Part shown: in pieces, positions 1 through 8,192 of the stretch
Position numbering within the stretch: position 1 is the stretch's first letter
Layout of the letters: each line of letters opens with the position of its first letter
Source of the DNA: Chrysosporum bergii ANA360D
Lineage (GTDB): Bacteria; Cyanobacteriota; Cyanobacteriia; Cyanobacteriales; Nostocaceae
Length of the DNA stretch: 50,329 nt
Assembly (NCBI RefSeq): GCF_029891735.1
Contig: NZ_JANQDH010000087.1
Location: 1 to 50,329, forward strand
Direction: 5' to 3'
Position numbers and translations under genes: made by a program
The notes under the pieces: generated by a model
Seen by the model: only the letters and a program-made list of their open reading frames with translations
The model's database searches: none
Told to the model about the DNA's origin: nothing

Positions 1-309
1 CCTCCCACACCCACACCACCCACACCCACACCACCCACACCCACACCACCCATACCCACACCACCCATACCCACACCACCTATACCCACACCACCCATAC
101 CCACACCACCTATACCCACACCACCACGGCCAACCCCACCAGCGCCACCCACACCACCCACACCACCCACACCACCCACACCACCCACACCACCCACACC
201 ACCACGGCCAACCCCACCAGCGCCACCCACACCACCACGGCCAACACCACCAGCGCGGCCAACACCCCCTTCCAGACCGTTTTTGATTATTTTTACCCAG
301 AGACCATAG
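1..309 (+). repeat. Proline/threonine-coding tandem repeat, possibly a truncated gene end
   Basis: The array is built from 15-base (CCCACACCCACACCA-like) and 9-base (CCCACACCA) units, interrupted by blocks reading CGGCCAACCCCACCAGCG. All unit lengths are multiples of three. The first plus-strand frame is open from base 1 to a TAG at 307-309 and reads PTPTP/PTP repeats, then PPRPTPPAP blocks, then a short hydrophobic end (FLIIFTQ). It could be the proline-rich C-terminus of a protein that starts outside the window. It could equally be a non-coding minisatellite, because any array with units divisible by three stays open by chance. The odd tail argues mildly against a real domain. No Met start is visible in the window. 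Confidence 0.6.
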
Positions 310-361
310 AATTCACGGCTAGTACCCACTTAACTGTGATACTCACCGACCTTCTAGGTAA

Positions 362-385
362 GTATTGCGGGCATCTTACCCGCTA
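362..385 (-). repeat. Dispersed hairpin motif (AGCGGGTAAGATGCCCGC type)
   Basis: Read on the minus strand this is a GCGGGTAAGATGCCCGC-like stem-loop. Related versions occur at 25786-25812, 25888-25912 and, more diverged, inside the repeat at 39724-39840. It lies 50 bases downstream of the stop codon of the COP23 gene. A second small hairpin, CCCCG-GAAG-CGGGG, follows at about 395-408. Either could end transcription from the COP23 gene, but neither has a clear T-run. Confidence 0.4.
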
Positions 386-434
386 GAGACATACCCCGGA
401 AGCGGGGAAGTGTCTTGATTTACCGAAGATGATA

Positions 435-1187
435 TCAACGGAAACTACCAGGGTTGAGGCGTTTGGGCTGTCCCAATGTACCCCCATCTTGGGGGGCGAG
501 GTAGGGTTTTAAATTGATAGCAGTTCTAGAAACAGGAGGGGGATTTTTATCACCACCAAGAAGGCTGCGACCTAAATTATATAAGTCATTTAGTCCTGTT
601 CTACCCCTATGGCGAAAAGTGTTAACTGCTATGGTTTGTTGTCCACTGTCAGCGGTGATTAAATTTTGGAAAACACTATTACGGATGACATAGGGATCTT
701 TATTCCTGGGTACTGTTAATAGAATGCGACAAAATGAGTTAGCCTCGGTGGTGACACAAATAATATTCTCGTTATTTTCTCTGGCTATTTGTAGTTCTTG
801 TAACCCATCCGGGCGGTATAATTCCAAGCGACTGGCAATTGCTTGACAGCGTTTTTCTGGACTCCAACCACCACCTAAAGCGGCTGGTGCAGCCCAAGGA
901 AAGAATTGACCGGGAATACTTTGGGGCTGATACATGACAGTGTACTGTCCATTGTGGAATTGACAGCTAAACCGAGTATCTCCGGTGAGGTTGGGTGTGG
1001 TTGTAGGTATATTTGTTGTGGGTATATTTATGGGGGTTGGGGTTGATGTGTCGCCTGTGGGTATGGTGGGGACAACAACACTACCAAAGGTGGAATTATT
1101 AGATTGAGCAAGTGCCGCAGCATTGCCTAAAACCAAAGATAAGCCAAAACTGCTCAAAAATACCAACTTTAAAGGTTTGAAAAACAT
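435..1187 (-). CDS. COP23 domain protein, exported
   Basis: The 250-residue product starts with a signal peptide (positive MFFKPLK, hydrophobic core, cleavage likely after ALA near residue 27). A low-complexity Thr/Pro linker (about 33-66) follows. The rest fits the COP23 family, named after the circadian oscillating polypeptide of Cyanothece: DTRFSCQ near residue 70, WSPEKRCQAIASRL near 108-121, then CVTTE and FCRILLTV. Four cysteines in the domain could form two disulfides outside the cytoplasm. The biochemical role of the family is unknown. The ATG is well placed and the gene stands alone on the minus strand, downstream of no obvious partner. Confidence 0.8.
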   Translation of the reverse strand: MFFKPLKLVFLSSFGLSLVLGNAAALAQSNNSTFGSVVVPTIPTGDTSTPTPINIPTTNIPTTTPNLTGDTRFSCQFHNGQYTVMYQPQSIPGQFFPWAAPAALGGGWSPEKRCQAIASRLELYRPDGLQELQIARENNENIICVTTEANSFCRILLTVPRNKDPYVIRNSVFQNLITADSGQQTIAVNTFRHRGRTGLNDLYNLGRSLLGGDKNPPPVSRTAINLKPYLAPQDGGTLGQPKRLNPGSFR

Positions 1188-1253
1188 AAATTATTGCCCA
1201 GTTTAGTTTTGAGAGCTAATAATTATAGTGACGAGGAAGTTAGTATTTTTGAT

Positions 1254-2828
1254 TCATGGACTGGGAGATTTTTCTTGTTCTTCTTTTTTCCTCTCTTCTA
1301 TAATTTGTTTGATTTGTGCTTGTACTGTTATATGTGGTTCAACTCCTTCATAGGCGTAACGGTTATAATTCCCACGGGAAATTAAATTTTCTAAATAACT
1401 AACGCGATCGCTGCCCCCTGGGTGAGAAGATAACCAAGGTGGGAGAAAATTTCGCTGTTCTTTTGCTAATGTCACCATTAAATTACGCAAACCATCAGCA
1501 GCGTAGCCCCCAGCAACAATTAAACGTGTACCGAGTTCATCTGCTTGACGTTCCATATCTCGACTATAATTGAGTGCAAACAGTTGACCAATAGTACCAC
1601 CAAAAGGTAAATACTGAGTCACATTAGCAATGAGATTTCCTTGGGTGACTATTTGAAAGCCGTGAGATAATACAGTGTGGGATAATTCATGAGCTAGTAA
1701 ACCGGCTAGTTCTGCTTCTGAATTGGTTTTAGCGATCGCCCCTGCATTAATAAATATTTTACCCCCGGGCAGAGCAAAAGCGTTGAGGTCTTCTTGAGCA
1801 ATAACATTAAATTCATATTTAAAATCATTTCTGCCCGCTACTTTCACCAGTTTTGCCCCAATTTCATTAATGTAGGCTGTGACTGTTTCATCTTCTATTA
1901 AATCTAACTGTTTTTTGGCCTGTTGTGCCACCGAATCACCTATGGCTGCTTCACCTTGTAACAGCATGACAGTGGAGTCAATGGCAGAAACCGGACCAAG
2001 AAGACTACCAGTAACAGCATAACCTAATGCACCTGTGATAATATTAGCAATGGCATTACCCCTGATCTCTCCTCCCATATAAGATTTAAAATTCTTCAGA
2101 TTTTCATCAGCTAAATTTTGAAATTTAGAAGCTTGGGGATGATCTGGATTAAGAATGGCAAATTGACGGGCTGTTAAAGAGGCCTCCATCCATTTTTTAG
2201 CTTCCGCCATTGCAGTGACTTGAGCATCAACTAAGGTTGATTCATGGGGATAAAGAGATACAGCACGTTCTAATATATCTAATGCTTCTTGGGAGCGGTT
2301 ATATTGTTTTAAAGCTTTTGCGAAGCGAATATGACCGGGGATAAATTCTGGATACTGTTCAACCAATAATTGCAGAGGGACTAAAGTTCTGGTTTGTAGA
2401 TTCTTGGCAATTCCCGCGGTAGACTCTCGCCAATATACTTTACCAGCCGGAGAAAGTTGCTCTGGGTCTAGTATGGCTGGTTTGCGTTCTTGGGTGGTAA
2501 CTGCTGTAGTAAAAGGTGTTTTTACTTCTCTATACAGTTTTTCCGCGGCTGAAATTTCCCCGGCGACAAAAAGCTGGTCTGCTTTAATGAGTGTTTGCTG
2601 ACGACTAATTTCTTCTGGACTGACTGCTGGAGACTGTGGCTGTTGAGGTTCAGTTTCATCAACAGAAGTTTTATTAGTTGTGCTGGTACTTTCAACAACT
2701 ACAGACTCTGGGGTTTCCTGGGCTGTAACTACGGGTATTACTTGGGTGAGGATAATTAACAAAGATGTGGTAACTGCAAGTAATAGCCATTTCCAGCCTG
2801 ACAGCAGAGATTTTTTTTTTCTTTTCAT
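1254..2828 (-). CDS. M48 family zinc metalloprotease with TPR region, exported
   Basis: The 524-residue protein has a signal peptide (KRKKK then a hydrophobic stretch, cleavage near VTAQ at about 36). A Ser/Thr/Glu-rich segment and TPR-like helices (about 75-240) follow. The peptidase domain has HELSH at 380-384, with the third zinc ligand E426 in ERQAD, as in M48 enzymes (HtpX/BepA/Oma1 group). A glycine/alanine-rich hydrophobic stretch (about 257-285) could insert into a membrane. TPR plus M48 resembles periplasmic BepA-type quality-control proteases, though here the TPR part comes first. It starts 20 bases after the DUF5331 gene, so the two may be cotranscribed. A nine-base A-run in codons 3-6 is a possible slippage spot. 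Confidence 0.85.
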   Translation of the reverse strand: MKRKKKSLLSGWKWLLLAVTTSLLIILTQVIPVVTAQETPESVVVESTSTTNKTSVDETEPQQPQSPAVSPEEISRQQTLIKADQLFVAGEISAAEKLYREVKTPFTTAVTTQERKPAILDPEQLSPAGKVYWRESTAGIAKNLQTRTLVPLQLLVEQYPEFIPGHIRFAKALKQYNRSQEALDILERAVSLYPHESTLVDAQVTAMAEAKKWMEASLTARQFAILNPDHPQASKFQNLADENLKNFKSYMGGEIRGNAIANIITGALGYAVTGSLLGPVSAIDSTVMLLQGEAAIGDSVAQQAKKQLDLIEDETVTAYINEIGAKLVKVAGRNDFKYEFNVIAQEDLNAFALPGGKIFINAGAIAKTNSEAELAGLLAHELSHTVLSHGFQIVTQGNLIANVTQYLPFGGTIGQLFALNYSRDMERQADELGTRLIVAGGYAADGLRNLMVTLAKEQRNFLPPWLSSHPGGSDRVSYLENLISRGNYNRYAYEGVEPHITVQAQIKQIIEERKKEEQEKSPSP

Positions 2829-2843
2829 AGGTCAGTAAATTGT

Positions 2844-2864
2844 AGATTTTAGATTTTAGATTTA
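2844..2864 (+). repeat. Heptanucleotide tandem repeat AGATTTT, three units
   Basis: Three units (AGATTTT, AGATTTT, AGATTTA) belong to the class of short tandemly repeated heptamers typical of heterocystous cyanobacteria. On the minus strand the repeat encodes the last residues and the stop codon of the DUF5331 gene. Confidence 0.65.
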
Positions 2865-3667
2865 GTGATTTTAGTGGTTTGTTGTGGGTCGTATTCGCTA
2901 CCCTGACAAAACTCATCTACCCAATTAGCTAAACGACGGTTACTTTTTGGTTTGGGTGGTATTTTTCCATAGTTACCATGTGAAACTGGAGATTTTAAAT
3001 ACTCACATAAAAATAAAATACCGGTTAAACAATTTATTTGCAGCAGAAGAGAGCAAAACTTAATAGGTAGATGATGAAACCCCCAATCCCTGACTTTTGA
3101 AGATGTAATGGTTTTGGTTTGTTTTGGTAAGTTGATGGTCATTGCTAGGGGGGAGGGCGATCGCCTGTGATGACGTGGTAGATTTTGGCTGGGAGGAGGA
3201 GAAGCCACAGCCACGGTGAATCCCTGGGGTGGCACATCAGCGGTTACAGTATTAGGTGTAGGATGGGTTGTCACCTGAGTATCACCCAGAGATAATGGCG
3301 CTGGTTGATGTAACTGTGGTGTATTAGCAGTAATTTGAGCAGGTGTCACCACGGGTACTGCTTCTACCTCTGTGGTGGTGGGGGAAGACTCAGACTTAAT
3401 TAAATGTAACTCTTGCTCAGGATTAAAGTTAAGGCCTAAAGCAGCCACTATTTCATCAGGGTTATCATTTAGATCCAAAATAAAAGAAATTATACGAGCA
3501 AACTCAGGCTCTAAAACCGACAAAGTAGCTAAAATAAAACCAGATAAAGGGCGGCGCAGATTATTATAAGTACCCCAAACCCTCACTTTAACTAGCCAAG
3601 AACGATTTTCCTCGTAGTAACTCAGCCACTTAATTTTTACGGATTGACGTAGCTGCTGAATATTCAT
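2849..3667 (-). CDS. DUF5331 domain protein
   Basis: The 272-residue product has a conserved N-terminal domain of about 90 residues: MNIQQLRQS start, WLSYYEENRSWL, SGFILATLSVLEP, and NDNPDEIVAALGLNF. I recognise this as the cyanobacteria-specific DUF5331. The middle (about 95-175) is a Pro/Thr/Val-rich low-complexity linker. The C-terminal part (about 190-265) has a helical stretch with several cysteines. Its function is unknown. The start ATG follows a GAGG ribosome-binding site at the expected distance; that GAGG sits in a 14-base match to the dispersed repeat described at 39724-39840. The last codons run into the AGATTTT repeat, so the true C-terminus may have been altered by repeat growth. 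Confidence 0.7.
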   Translation of the reverse strand: MNIQQLRQSVKIKWLSYYEENRSWLVKVRVWGTYNNLRRPLSGFILATLSVLEPEFARIISFILDLNDNPDEIVAALGLNFNPEQELHLIKSESSPTTTEVEAVPVVTPAQITANTPQLHQPAPLSLGDTQVTTHPTPNTVTADVPPQGFTVAVASPPPSQNLPRHHRRSPSPLAMTINLPKQTKTITSSKVRDWGFHHLPIKFCSLLLQINCLTGILFLCEYLKSPVSHGNYGKIPPKPKSNRRLANWVDEFCQGSEYDPQQTTKITKSKI

Positions 3668-3784
3668 AGGTACCTCACTTTGGTCAGGAATTGAGTGGTA
3701 TTTTGCGTTTTTAGTGTATTTATCCCTGGGGATGAAACCGATAATAAAGCATTCCTTCCACTCTTTGACCCCCCTGCAAATGCT

Positions 3785-3853
3785 GTTCTACCAATAGAGG
3801 TACTTGATTAGGCATAATTGATTAATACTTGACATTGTTGTTACTGGTAGAAC
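3785..3853. other. Inverted repeat, GTTCTACCA / TGGTAGAAC
   Basis: A perfect 9-base inverted repeat lies at 3785-3793 and 3845-3853 with 51 bases between the arms. It is in the gap between the end of cysK (3873) and the start of the DUF5331 gene. The loop is too long for a typical intrinsic terminator. No function can be read from it. Confidence 0.3.
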
Positions 3854-3872
3854 CCTGTTGTCTGTTCCCTAA

Positions 3873-4847
3873 TTAACTAACCATTAATCCTTTTGAGGCT
3901 AACCATTCCCGGTTAAAGATGCGTGATTGATATCGGGAACCGTTATCACATAAAATAGTCACAATGGTATGTCCCGGACCCATTTGCTTGGCTAAAGCCA
4001 CAGCAGCAGCAACATTAATGCCAGTAGAACCACCCATTAACAGCCCATCTTTCCGTAACAGGTGATAAACTACCCGCAAAGCTTCTGTATCATCTATCTG
4101 GATAGCATCGTCAATTGGTGACCCTTCCATATTGGCGGTGATGCGGCTATTACCGATACCTTCAGTAATAGAATTGCCTTGTATCTTGATTTCACCAGTT
4201 TTGACATAGCTATACAACCCACTACCCATAGGGTCAGCCACCACACATTTAACTCCAGGGTTCTGTGACTTTAAATACATAGATACCCCCGCAAAAGTAC
4301 CTCCAGTACCAGTTGCGGCCGTCCAAGCATCAACCCGACCGTTGGTCTGGGTCCAAATTTCGGGACCTGTGGTTTCGTAGTGGGCGAGGCGGTTGGCTAT
4401 ATTATCAAATTGATTTGCCCAAATTGCGTTATCTAATTCTGCCGCTATTCGCCCGGATAGCTTGACGTAATTATTCGGGTCTTTATAGGGGACTGCTGGA
4501 ACAGGGCGCACCTCCGCCCCTAGGGTGGTTAGTGCATCTATTTTTTCTTGGGACTGGGTATTGGGAATAATAATTAGGCATTTATAACCCTTGGCGTTAC
4601 AAATATGTGCTAAACCAATTCCTGTATTCCCAGCTGTTCCTTCAACCACCGTACCACCGGGTTTAAGTAGACCTTTTTTTTCTGCATCTTCAATAATGTA
4701 AAGTGCAGCGCGGTCTTTGACGGAACCCCCAGGATTGAGAAATTCTGCTTTACCAAGGATTTCACAACCTGTTTCCTCACTAAAGCTATTTAAGCGAATC
4801 AGTGGTGTGTTACCAATGCTGCCAATAAATCCATTTTTGATATCCAT
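3873..4847 (-). CDS. cysK: Cysteine synthase (O-acetylserine sulfhydrylase)
   Basis: This PLP enzyme makes cysteine from O-acetylserine and sulfide. The 324-residue length is normal for the family. The PLP lysine is K44 in PGGSVKDR, and GTGGT (about 157-161) is the phosphate-binding loop. The substrate loop reads TAGNTG where bacterial CysK usually has TSGNTG; that variant is known in a second CysK-like subgroup found in fungi and cyanobacteria, so substrate preference may differ. A GSTGIN motif near the end binds the cofactor ring. The ATG lies inside a stretch matching the end of the dispersed repeat found at 27629-27756, which also provides the GTGAGA ribosome-binding site. It is a single gene between an ABC exporter and a DUF5331 gene. 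Confidence 0.85.
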   Translation of the reverse strand: MDIKNGFIGSIGNTPLIRLNSFSEETGCEILGKAEFLNPGGSVKDRAALYIIEDAEKKGLLKPGGTVVEGTAGNTGIGLAHICNAKGYKCLIIIPNTQSQEKIDALTTLGAEVRPVPAVPYKDPNNYVKLSGRIAAELDNAIWANQFDNIANRLAHYETTGPEIWTQTNGRVDAWTAATGTGGTFAGVSMYLKSQNPGVKCVVADPMGSGLYSYVKTGEIKIQGNSITEGIGNSRITANMEGSPIDDAIQIDDTEALRVVYHLLRKDGLLMGGSTGINVAAAVALAKQMGPGHTIVTILCDNGSRYQSRIFNREWLASKGLMVS

Positions 4848-4877
4848 TTGTATCTCACGTGTTTAAGAAATACTATA
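4845..4877 (-). repeat. Partial copy of dispersed repeat, overlapping the cysK start
   Basis: Read on the minus strand, this segment (TATAGTATTTCT, then CACGTGAGATACAAATG) aligns with the ends of the repeats at 27629-27756 and 39724-39840 with one small gap. The ATG of the repeat is the start codon of cysK, and its GTGAGA is the only ribosome-binding-like sequence upstream. Confidence 0.5.
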
Positions 4878-4896
4878 GAACTTATAGCCTTGAGTC

Positions 4897-6621
4897 CTAA
4901 CTAAATTGTTGGGCGTAAAATCGGGCATAACGTCCTTGTAGTGCTAACAGTTCTGAGTGGTTTCCTGATTCTACAATTTCCCCCCGTTCTAAAACTAAAA
5001 TGCGATCGCATCTGCGAACTGTACTTAAACGGTGAGCAATGATAAACACTGTGCGGTTTTGCATTAATCTTTCTAAGGCTTCTTGTACTAATGCTTCCGA
5101 CTCAGAGTCTAACGCCGATGTAGCTTCATCTAAAATCAAAATTTGCGGGTTGAGAAATACCGCCCTGGCGATGGCTATTCTTTGGCGTTGTCCACCTGAT
5201 AGGTTAACGCCTCTCTCACCCACCCAAGTATAGTAACCTTCCGGTAACTGGGTAATAAATTGGTGGGCGTTAGCAATTTTAGCAGCTTCTGCAACTACTT
5301 CCATGTCAAAGGAATTTTGCCCAAAGGCAATATTTTGGGCAATTGTTCCCGAAAACATCACCGTTTCCTGGGGAACAATGCCAATTTGTCGCCGCAAACT
5401 ATAAAGCTTCACTTCCCGAAGATCTACACCGTCAATGAAAATTTGACCTGCTGCTGGGTCATAAAAACGGGGGAGAAGATTGACAAATGTGGTTTTACCA
5501 GCACCAGAAGCACCCACCAAGGCGATCGCTTGTCCAGGGAATGCCAATAAGCTAATATCTTTTAATACAAACTTTCCGGGTTGGTAGGCAAAGGATACAT
5601 GACGATATTCTACCTCACCTTTAACCTGGGGTAAGGCCATAGCATGGGGTTTTTCTAATACTGTTGGTTGAATAGCCATCAATTCAAAAACCCGGTCAAC
5701 AGATGCTTCACCTTGTTTAAACTCGTTGTAGTTATTGGTAGTATGACCGATGGGGTCAATTAACAACCCTGCGGCTGCTAAGTAACTAAAAAACTCCCCC
5801 ACTGTTAAGTTATTTTGGGCAATTTGCCACGCTCCCACCATCAATAATGATATAGCACTTAAAGCCTCTAAAAAACCTACTATGGGGATTTGAACTGCTT
5901 TGAGACGATCAGCAGAGTATTTAGCTTGGAAACTGCGTTCTGCTTCATTGCCAAATCGGGCAATTTCGTAGTTTTCAGATGCAAAAGCCTGGACTAGACG
6001 GATACCGCTAAATACCTCCGTGAGAATTGCGGATAAGCCAGAAACTTGATTTTGACTTTTGAGGGAATACTTACGTAATCTCTCACCAAACCAGCCAATT
6101 AAAATACCCATTATTGGGGCAACAATCACTGTAGCTAGTGTCAATTGCCAATTTAAGTAAATCATATAGATGGGTATGGCCAATAATTGCAAAGTGCAAG
6201 GGATAAAGTCGTGAAAGACTTTATTAACAACCTCCCCCACCCGGTCAACATCTTCTGTTAGGCGATAAGATAAGTCACCAGCTTTTGCGGTTTCAAAATA
6301 GCTAAGGTCTAGTTTTTGCAGATGGGAGTAAACCTGTTTGCGGAGGTCAAAAGCCACTCTTAAAGCAACTTTGGCCATGTACATATCTTGCACAGACTGA
6401 AAAAAGCCCCGCACTAAAAACACCACCACCAAAACCCCAGCTAACTGGGCGATCGCCACTACATTACCTTCACCAAAAGGAGTAGCCAACCTACCAGCGA
6501 AATTAATTAAAGTTAAAGTTGCCAGCACATAACCGATAATGCCGATAAATCCCTTAGTAATGTTTTGCCAATGGGGGCGAAGGTAGGGTAATAATTGCCA
6601 GTAATGAGAACGAACTTTCAA
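4897..6621 (-). CDS. ABC exporter, fused permease and ATPase (MsbA/MDR type)
   Basis: The 574-residue half-transporter has an N-terminal membrane domain with about six helices (residues 20-300) and one ATPase domain. That domain shows Walker A GASGAGKTT (about 365), signature LSGGQRQR, Walker B ILILDEATSALD and the H-loop histidine in IIAHRLS. It should work as a homodimer in the cytoplasmic membrane, exporting a lipid, polysaccharide precursor or drug-like molecule. The substrate cannot be read from the sequence. It resembles MsbA-like and heterocyst HepA-like exporters in architecture, but nothing nearby points to the heterocyst envelope. It lies 49 bases upstream of cysK. Confidence 0.85.
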   Translation of the reverse strand: MKVRSHYWQLLPYLRPHWQNITKGFIGIIGYVLATLTLINFAGRLATPFGEGNVVAIAQLAGVLVVVFLVRGFFQSVQDMYMAKVALRVAFDLRKQVYSHLQKLDLSYFETAKAGDLSYRLTEDVDRVGEVVNKVFHDFIPCTLQLLAIPIYMIYLNWQLTLATVIVAPIMGILIGWFGERLRKYSLKSQNQVSGLSAILTEVFSGIRLVQAFASENYEIARFGNEAERSFQAKYSADRLKAVQIPIVGFLEALSAISLLMVGAWQIAQNNLTVGEFFSYLAAAGLLIDPIGHTTNNYNEFKQGEASVDRVFELMAIQPTVLEKPHAMALPQVKGEVEYRHVSFAYQPGKFVLKDISLLAFPGQAIALVGASGAGKTTFVNLLPRFYDPAAGQIFIDGVDLREVKLYSLRRQIGIVPQETVMFSGTIAQNIAFGQNSFDMEVVAEAAKIANAHQFITQLPEGYYTWVGERGVNLSGGQRQRIAIARAVFLNPQILILDEATSALDSESEALVQEALERLMQNRTVFIIAHRLSTVRRCDRILVLERGEIVESGNHSELLALQGRYARFYAQQFS

Positions 6622-6680
6622 GCTGTAACTTCCACAAAAATATTTTTTCTTGTTGAGATATTATGACATTAATCTTAACA

Positions 6681-6722
6681 GATCATTTGCATTAGTACCT
6701 CAAGTGTTTAAGAAATGCCATA
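6681..6722 (-). repeat. Partial copy of dispersed GAGGTAC repeat
   Basis: GATCATTTGCATTAGTACCTCA followed by a TTTAAGAAAT block matches the end of the 27629-27756 repeat. It lies between the 3D/MltA-like gene and the ABC exporter gene on the minus strand, upstream of the exporter start. Confidence 0.45.
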
Positions 6723-6744
6723 CATCTAGCGGGACTTTTCCAAC

Positions 6745-6759
6745 ATCCTCTAAGAGGAT
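6745..6759 (-). terminator. Hairpin directly after the 3D/MltA-like gene
   Basis: ATCCTCT and AGAGGAT form a perfect 7-base stem one base downstream of the stop codon (6761-6763) of the minus-strand gene. There is no strong T-run, so it may be an RNA 3'-end protecting hairpin rather than a full terminator. Confidence 0.35.
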
Positions 6760-6760
6760 A

Positions 6761-8053
6761 TCACTTTTTCACCAAAAAATAAGCTGTAGCATACTCCGGT
6801 AACTGTCTAATATACTGGGTAAACTCCCGCCGATTCTTAAAAGTTCCTGCTAACAAATCAAGTTGGGCAAGATTAGGTAAGAACGCCCCTCCTGTATCTG
6901 CTATAACTCCCATTCTTAATTTTTTTTGCCCGCCTTTAGTATACTCAATCACAACAATTCTACCCAAGCCAATATTGAGAATATCCCCGGCAAAAGTTAC
7001 TCCTGGCTTGATGGAAATTTTGGCATTTATATTATGTCCATAACCTTTAATACCATCCACCTGTCTAAAGTACCAATAACGCTTTTGCTCTGTGGCTTTT
7101 AACCCCCGCACATAAGCAATACCATTATTTTTATCTACATTAAAAAAACTTTGACTACCATCGGTAAAATTAATTAAGATTGTCCCCTGCATCAACGCTT
7201 CTTCTAAGCCATCCCTGGTTAAATAAGCAAGGGGCGTAACTCTACCATATTCTTTTCCCCCCGGCTCATAAATACCTGATAAAACATCCTGCTTTGTGTA
7301 TCTAGTGTAAAATTTATCAGCAATTTTGTCTGCTTTTAAACTGTAAATTGGTATATTATAAGTGGCAGTTTTAGTGCGAGAACCCCTATGCTCAAAAACA
7401 GCATATTTAGTAATTCGCACTTGCTTTTGCTGCTGGTTGTCAGGATTATAAGCAGACCATTTAATTACTCGAAAATTATTATTAATAAACTCAGGATTTT
7501 CCAACCGTGAATTGCGATTGTTGGCAATATCTTCCCTTAATACAGTAATCATGAAATCCAAAGTTTTAATAATATCCTGGACTGTTACACCTTGAGTATC
7601 TAGCAGCCCCCTCCGGAAAACAGTGGGATCTTCACCAGGGTGATCTTGAAAATATTTTCTGGTATTAACCAGAACAGTTAATAAATCTCCTTGGGGAAAA
7701 TTAATATTAGACTTGGGTAGTTTGCCTGGAGTGAAAACCCGACTACCCGGAATGCTAAACTTATAGTTCTGCCACTCATCCACTACTGGATAACTAATAG
7801 CCGCTGATGCTGTATGTTGCCTAGATGCGGAGTTTAATTGTGGAGTGATTGTTGTAACAGAATTATGAAAAATACTGGCTAGTCTTGTCCCTGATAACTG
7901 TGCTTTGGGAAAAAATAAACTTTTTTCCGCCGATGGTTCGGCAAGGGGTGTTTTTTTCCACTGGGTAGCTACACTAGGAATAGTCACACCCCCTAAGAAT
8001 AAAGCAGCAACAACTAATGTGAAGCGGAATCTTTGAGTAGAGAAAATGTGCAT
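6761..8053 (-). CDS. Exported protein with MltA/3D-like C-terminus
   Basis: An in-frame start exists at 8125, but I prefer the ATG at 8053. It gives a clean signal peptide (MHIFSTQRFRF, then a hydrophobic core ending near VTIPSVA), and the longer form would run through a likely promoter (TATACT). The product has about 430 residues. The region with YGRVTPLAYLTRDGLEEALMQG and the later VIADTGGAF motif resemble MltA lytic transglycosylases and the 3D fold, where the Asp of DTGGA is catalytic. The residues after it (LDLLAGTF) replace the usual DIFFG. A peptidoglycan lytic role in the periplasm is therefore plausible but unproven. No partner genes are nearby. Confidence 0.6.
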   Translation of the reverse strand: MHIFSTQRFRFTLVVAALFLGGVTIPSVATQWKKTPLAEPSAEKSLFFPKAQLSGTRLASIFHNSVTTITPQLNSASRQHTASAAISYPVVDEWQNYKFSIPGSRVFTPGKLPKSNINFPQGDLLTVLVNTRKYFQDHPGEDPTVFRRGLLDTQGVTVQDIIKTLDFMITVLREDIANNRNSRLENPEFINNNFRVIKWSAYNPDNQQQKQVRITKYAVFEHRGSRTKTATYNIPIYSLKADKIADKFYTRYTKQDVLSGIYEPGGKEYGRVTPLAYLTRDGLEEALMQGTILINFTDGSQSFFNVDKNNGIAYVRGLKATEQKRYWYFRQVDGIKGYGHNINAKISIKPGVTFAGDILNIGLGRIVVIEYTKGGQKKLRMGVIADTGGAFLPNLAQLDLLAGTFKNRREFTQYIRQLPEYATAYFLVKK

Positions 8054-8192
8054 AAGCGGGAAAATAAAGTATAATATTAACTGAATCCGGGCTGAAGTCG
8101 CCAGGATTGAAACTGTTGCTACCAACCAGGAAGCAATACTATCGCATCAGCAGGTTTTACATTGTTAAGGCGAAGCACACGGGGAAACTAAC

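Noticed and set aside
1-270. Regular repeats that might suggest a CRISPR array
   Set aside because: Units are 9-15 bases and contiguous, with no 30-40-base spacers and no cas genes.
5260-5550. 96-residue plus-strand frame
   Set aside because: It is antisense to the conserved ATPase domain of the ABC exporter.
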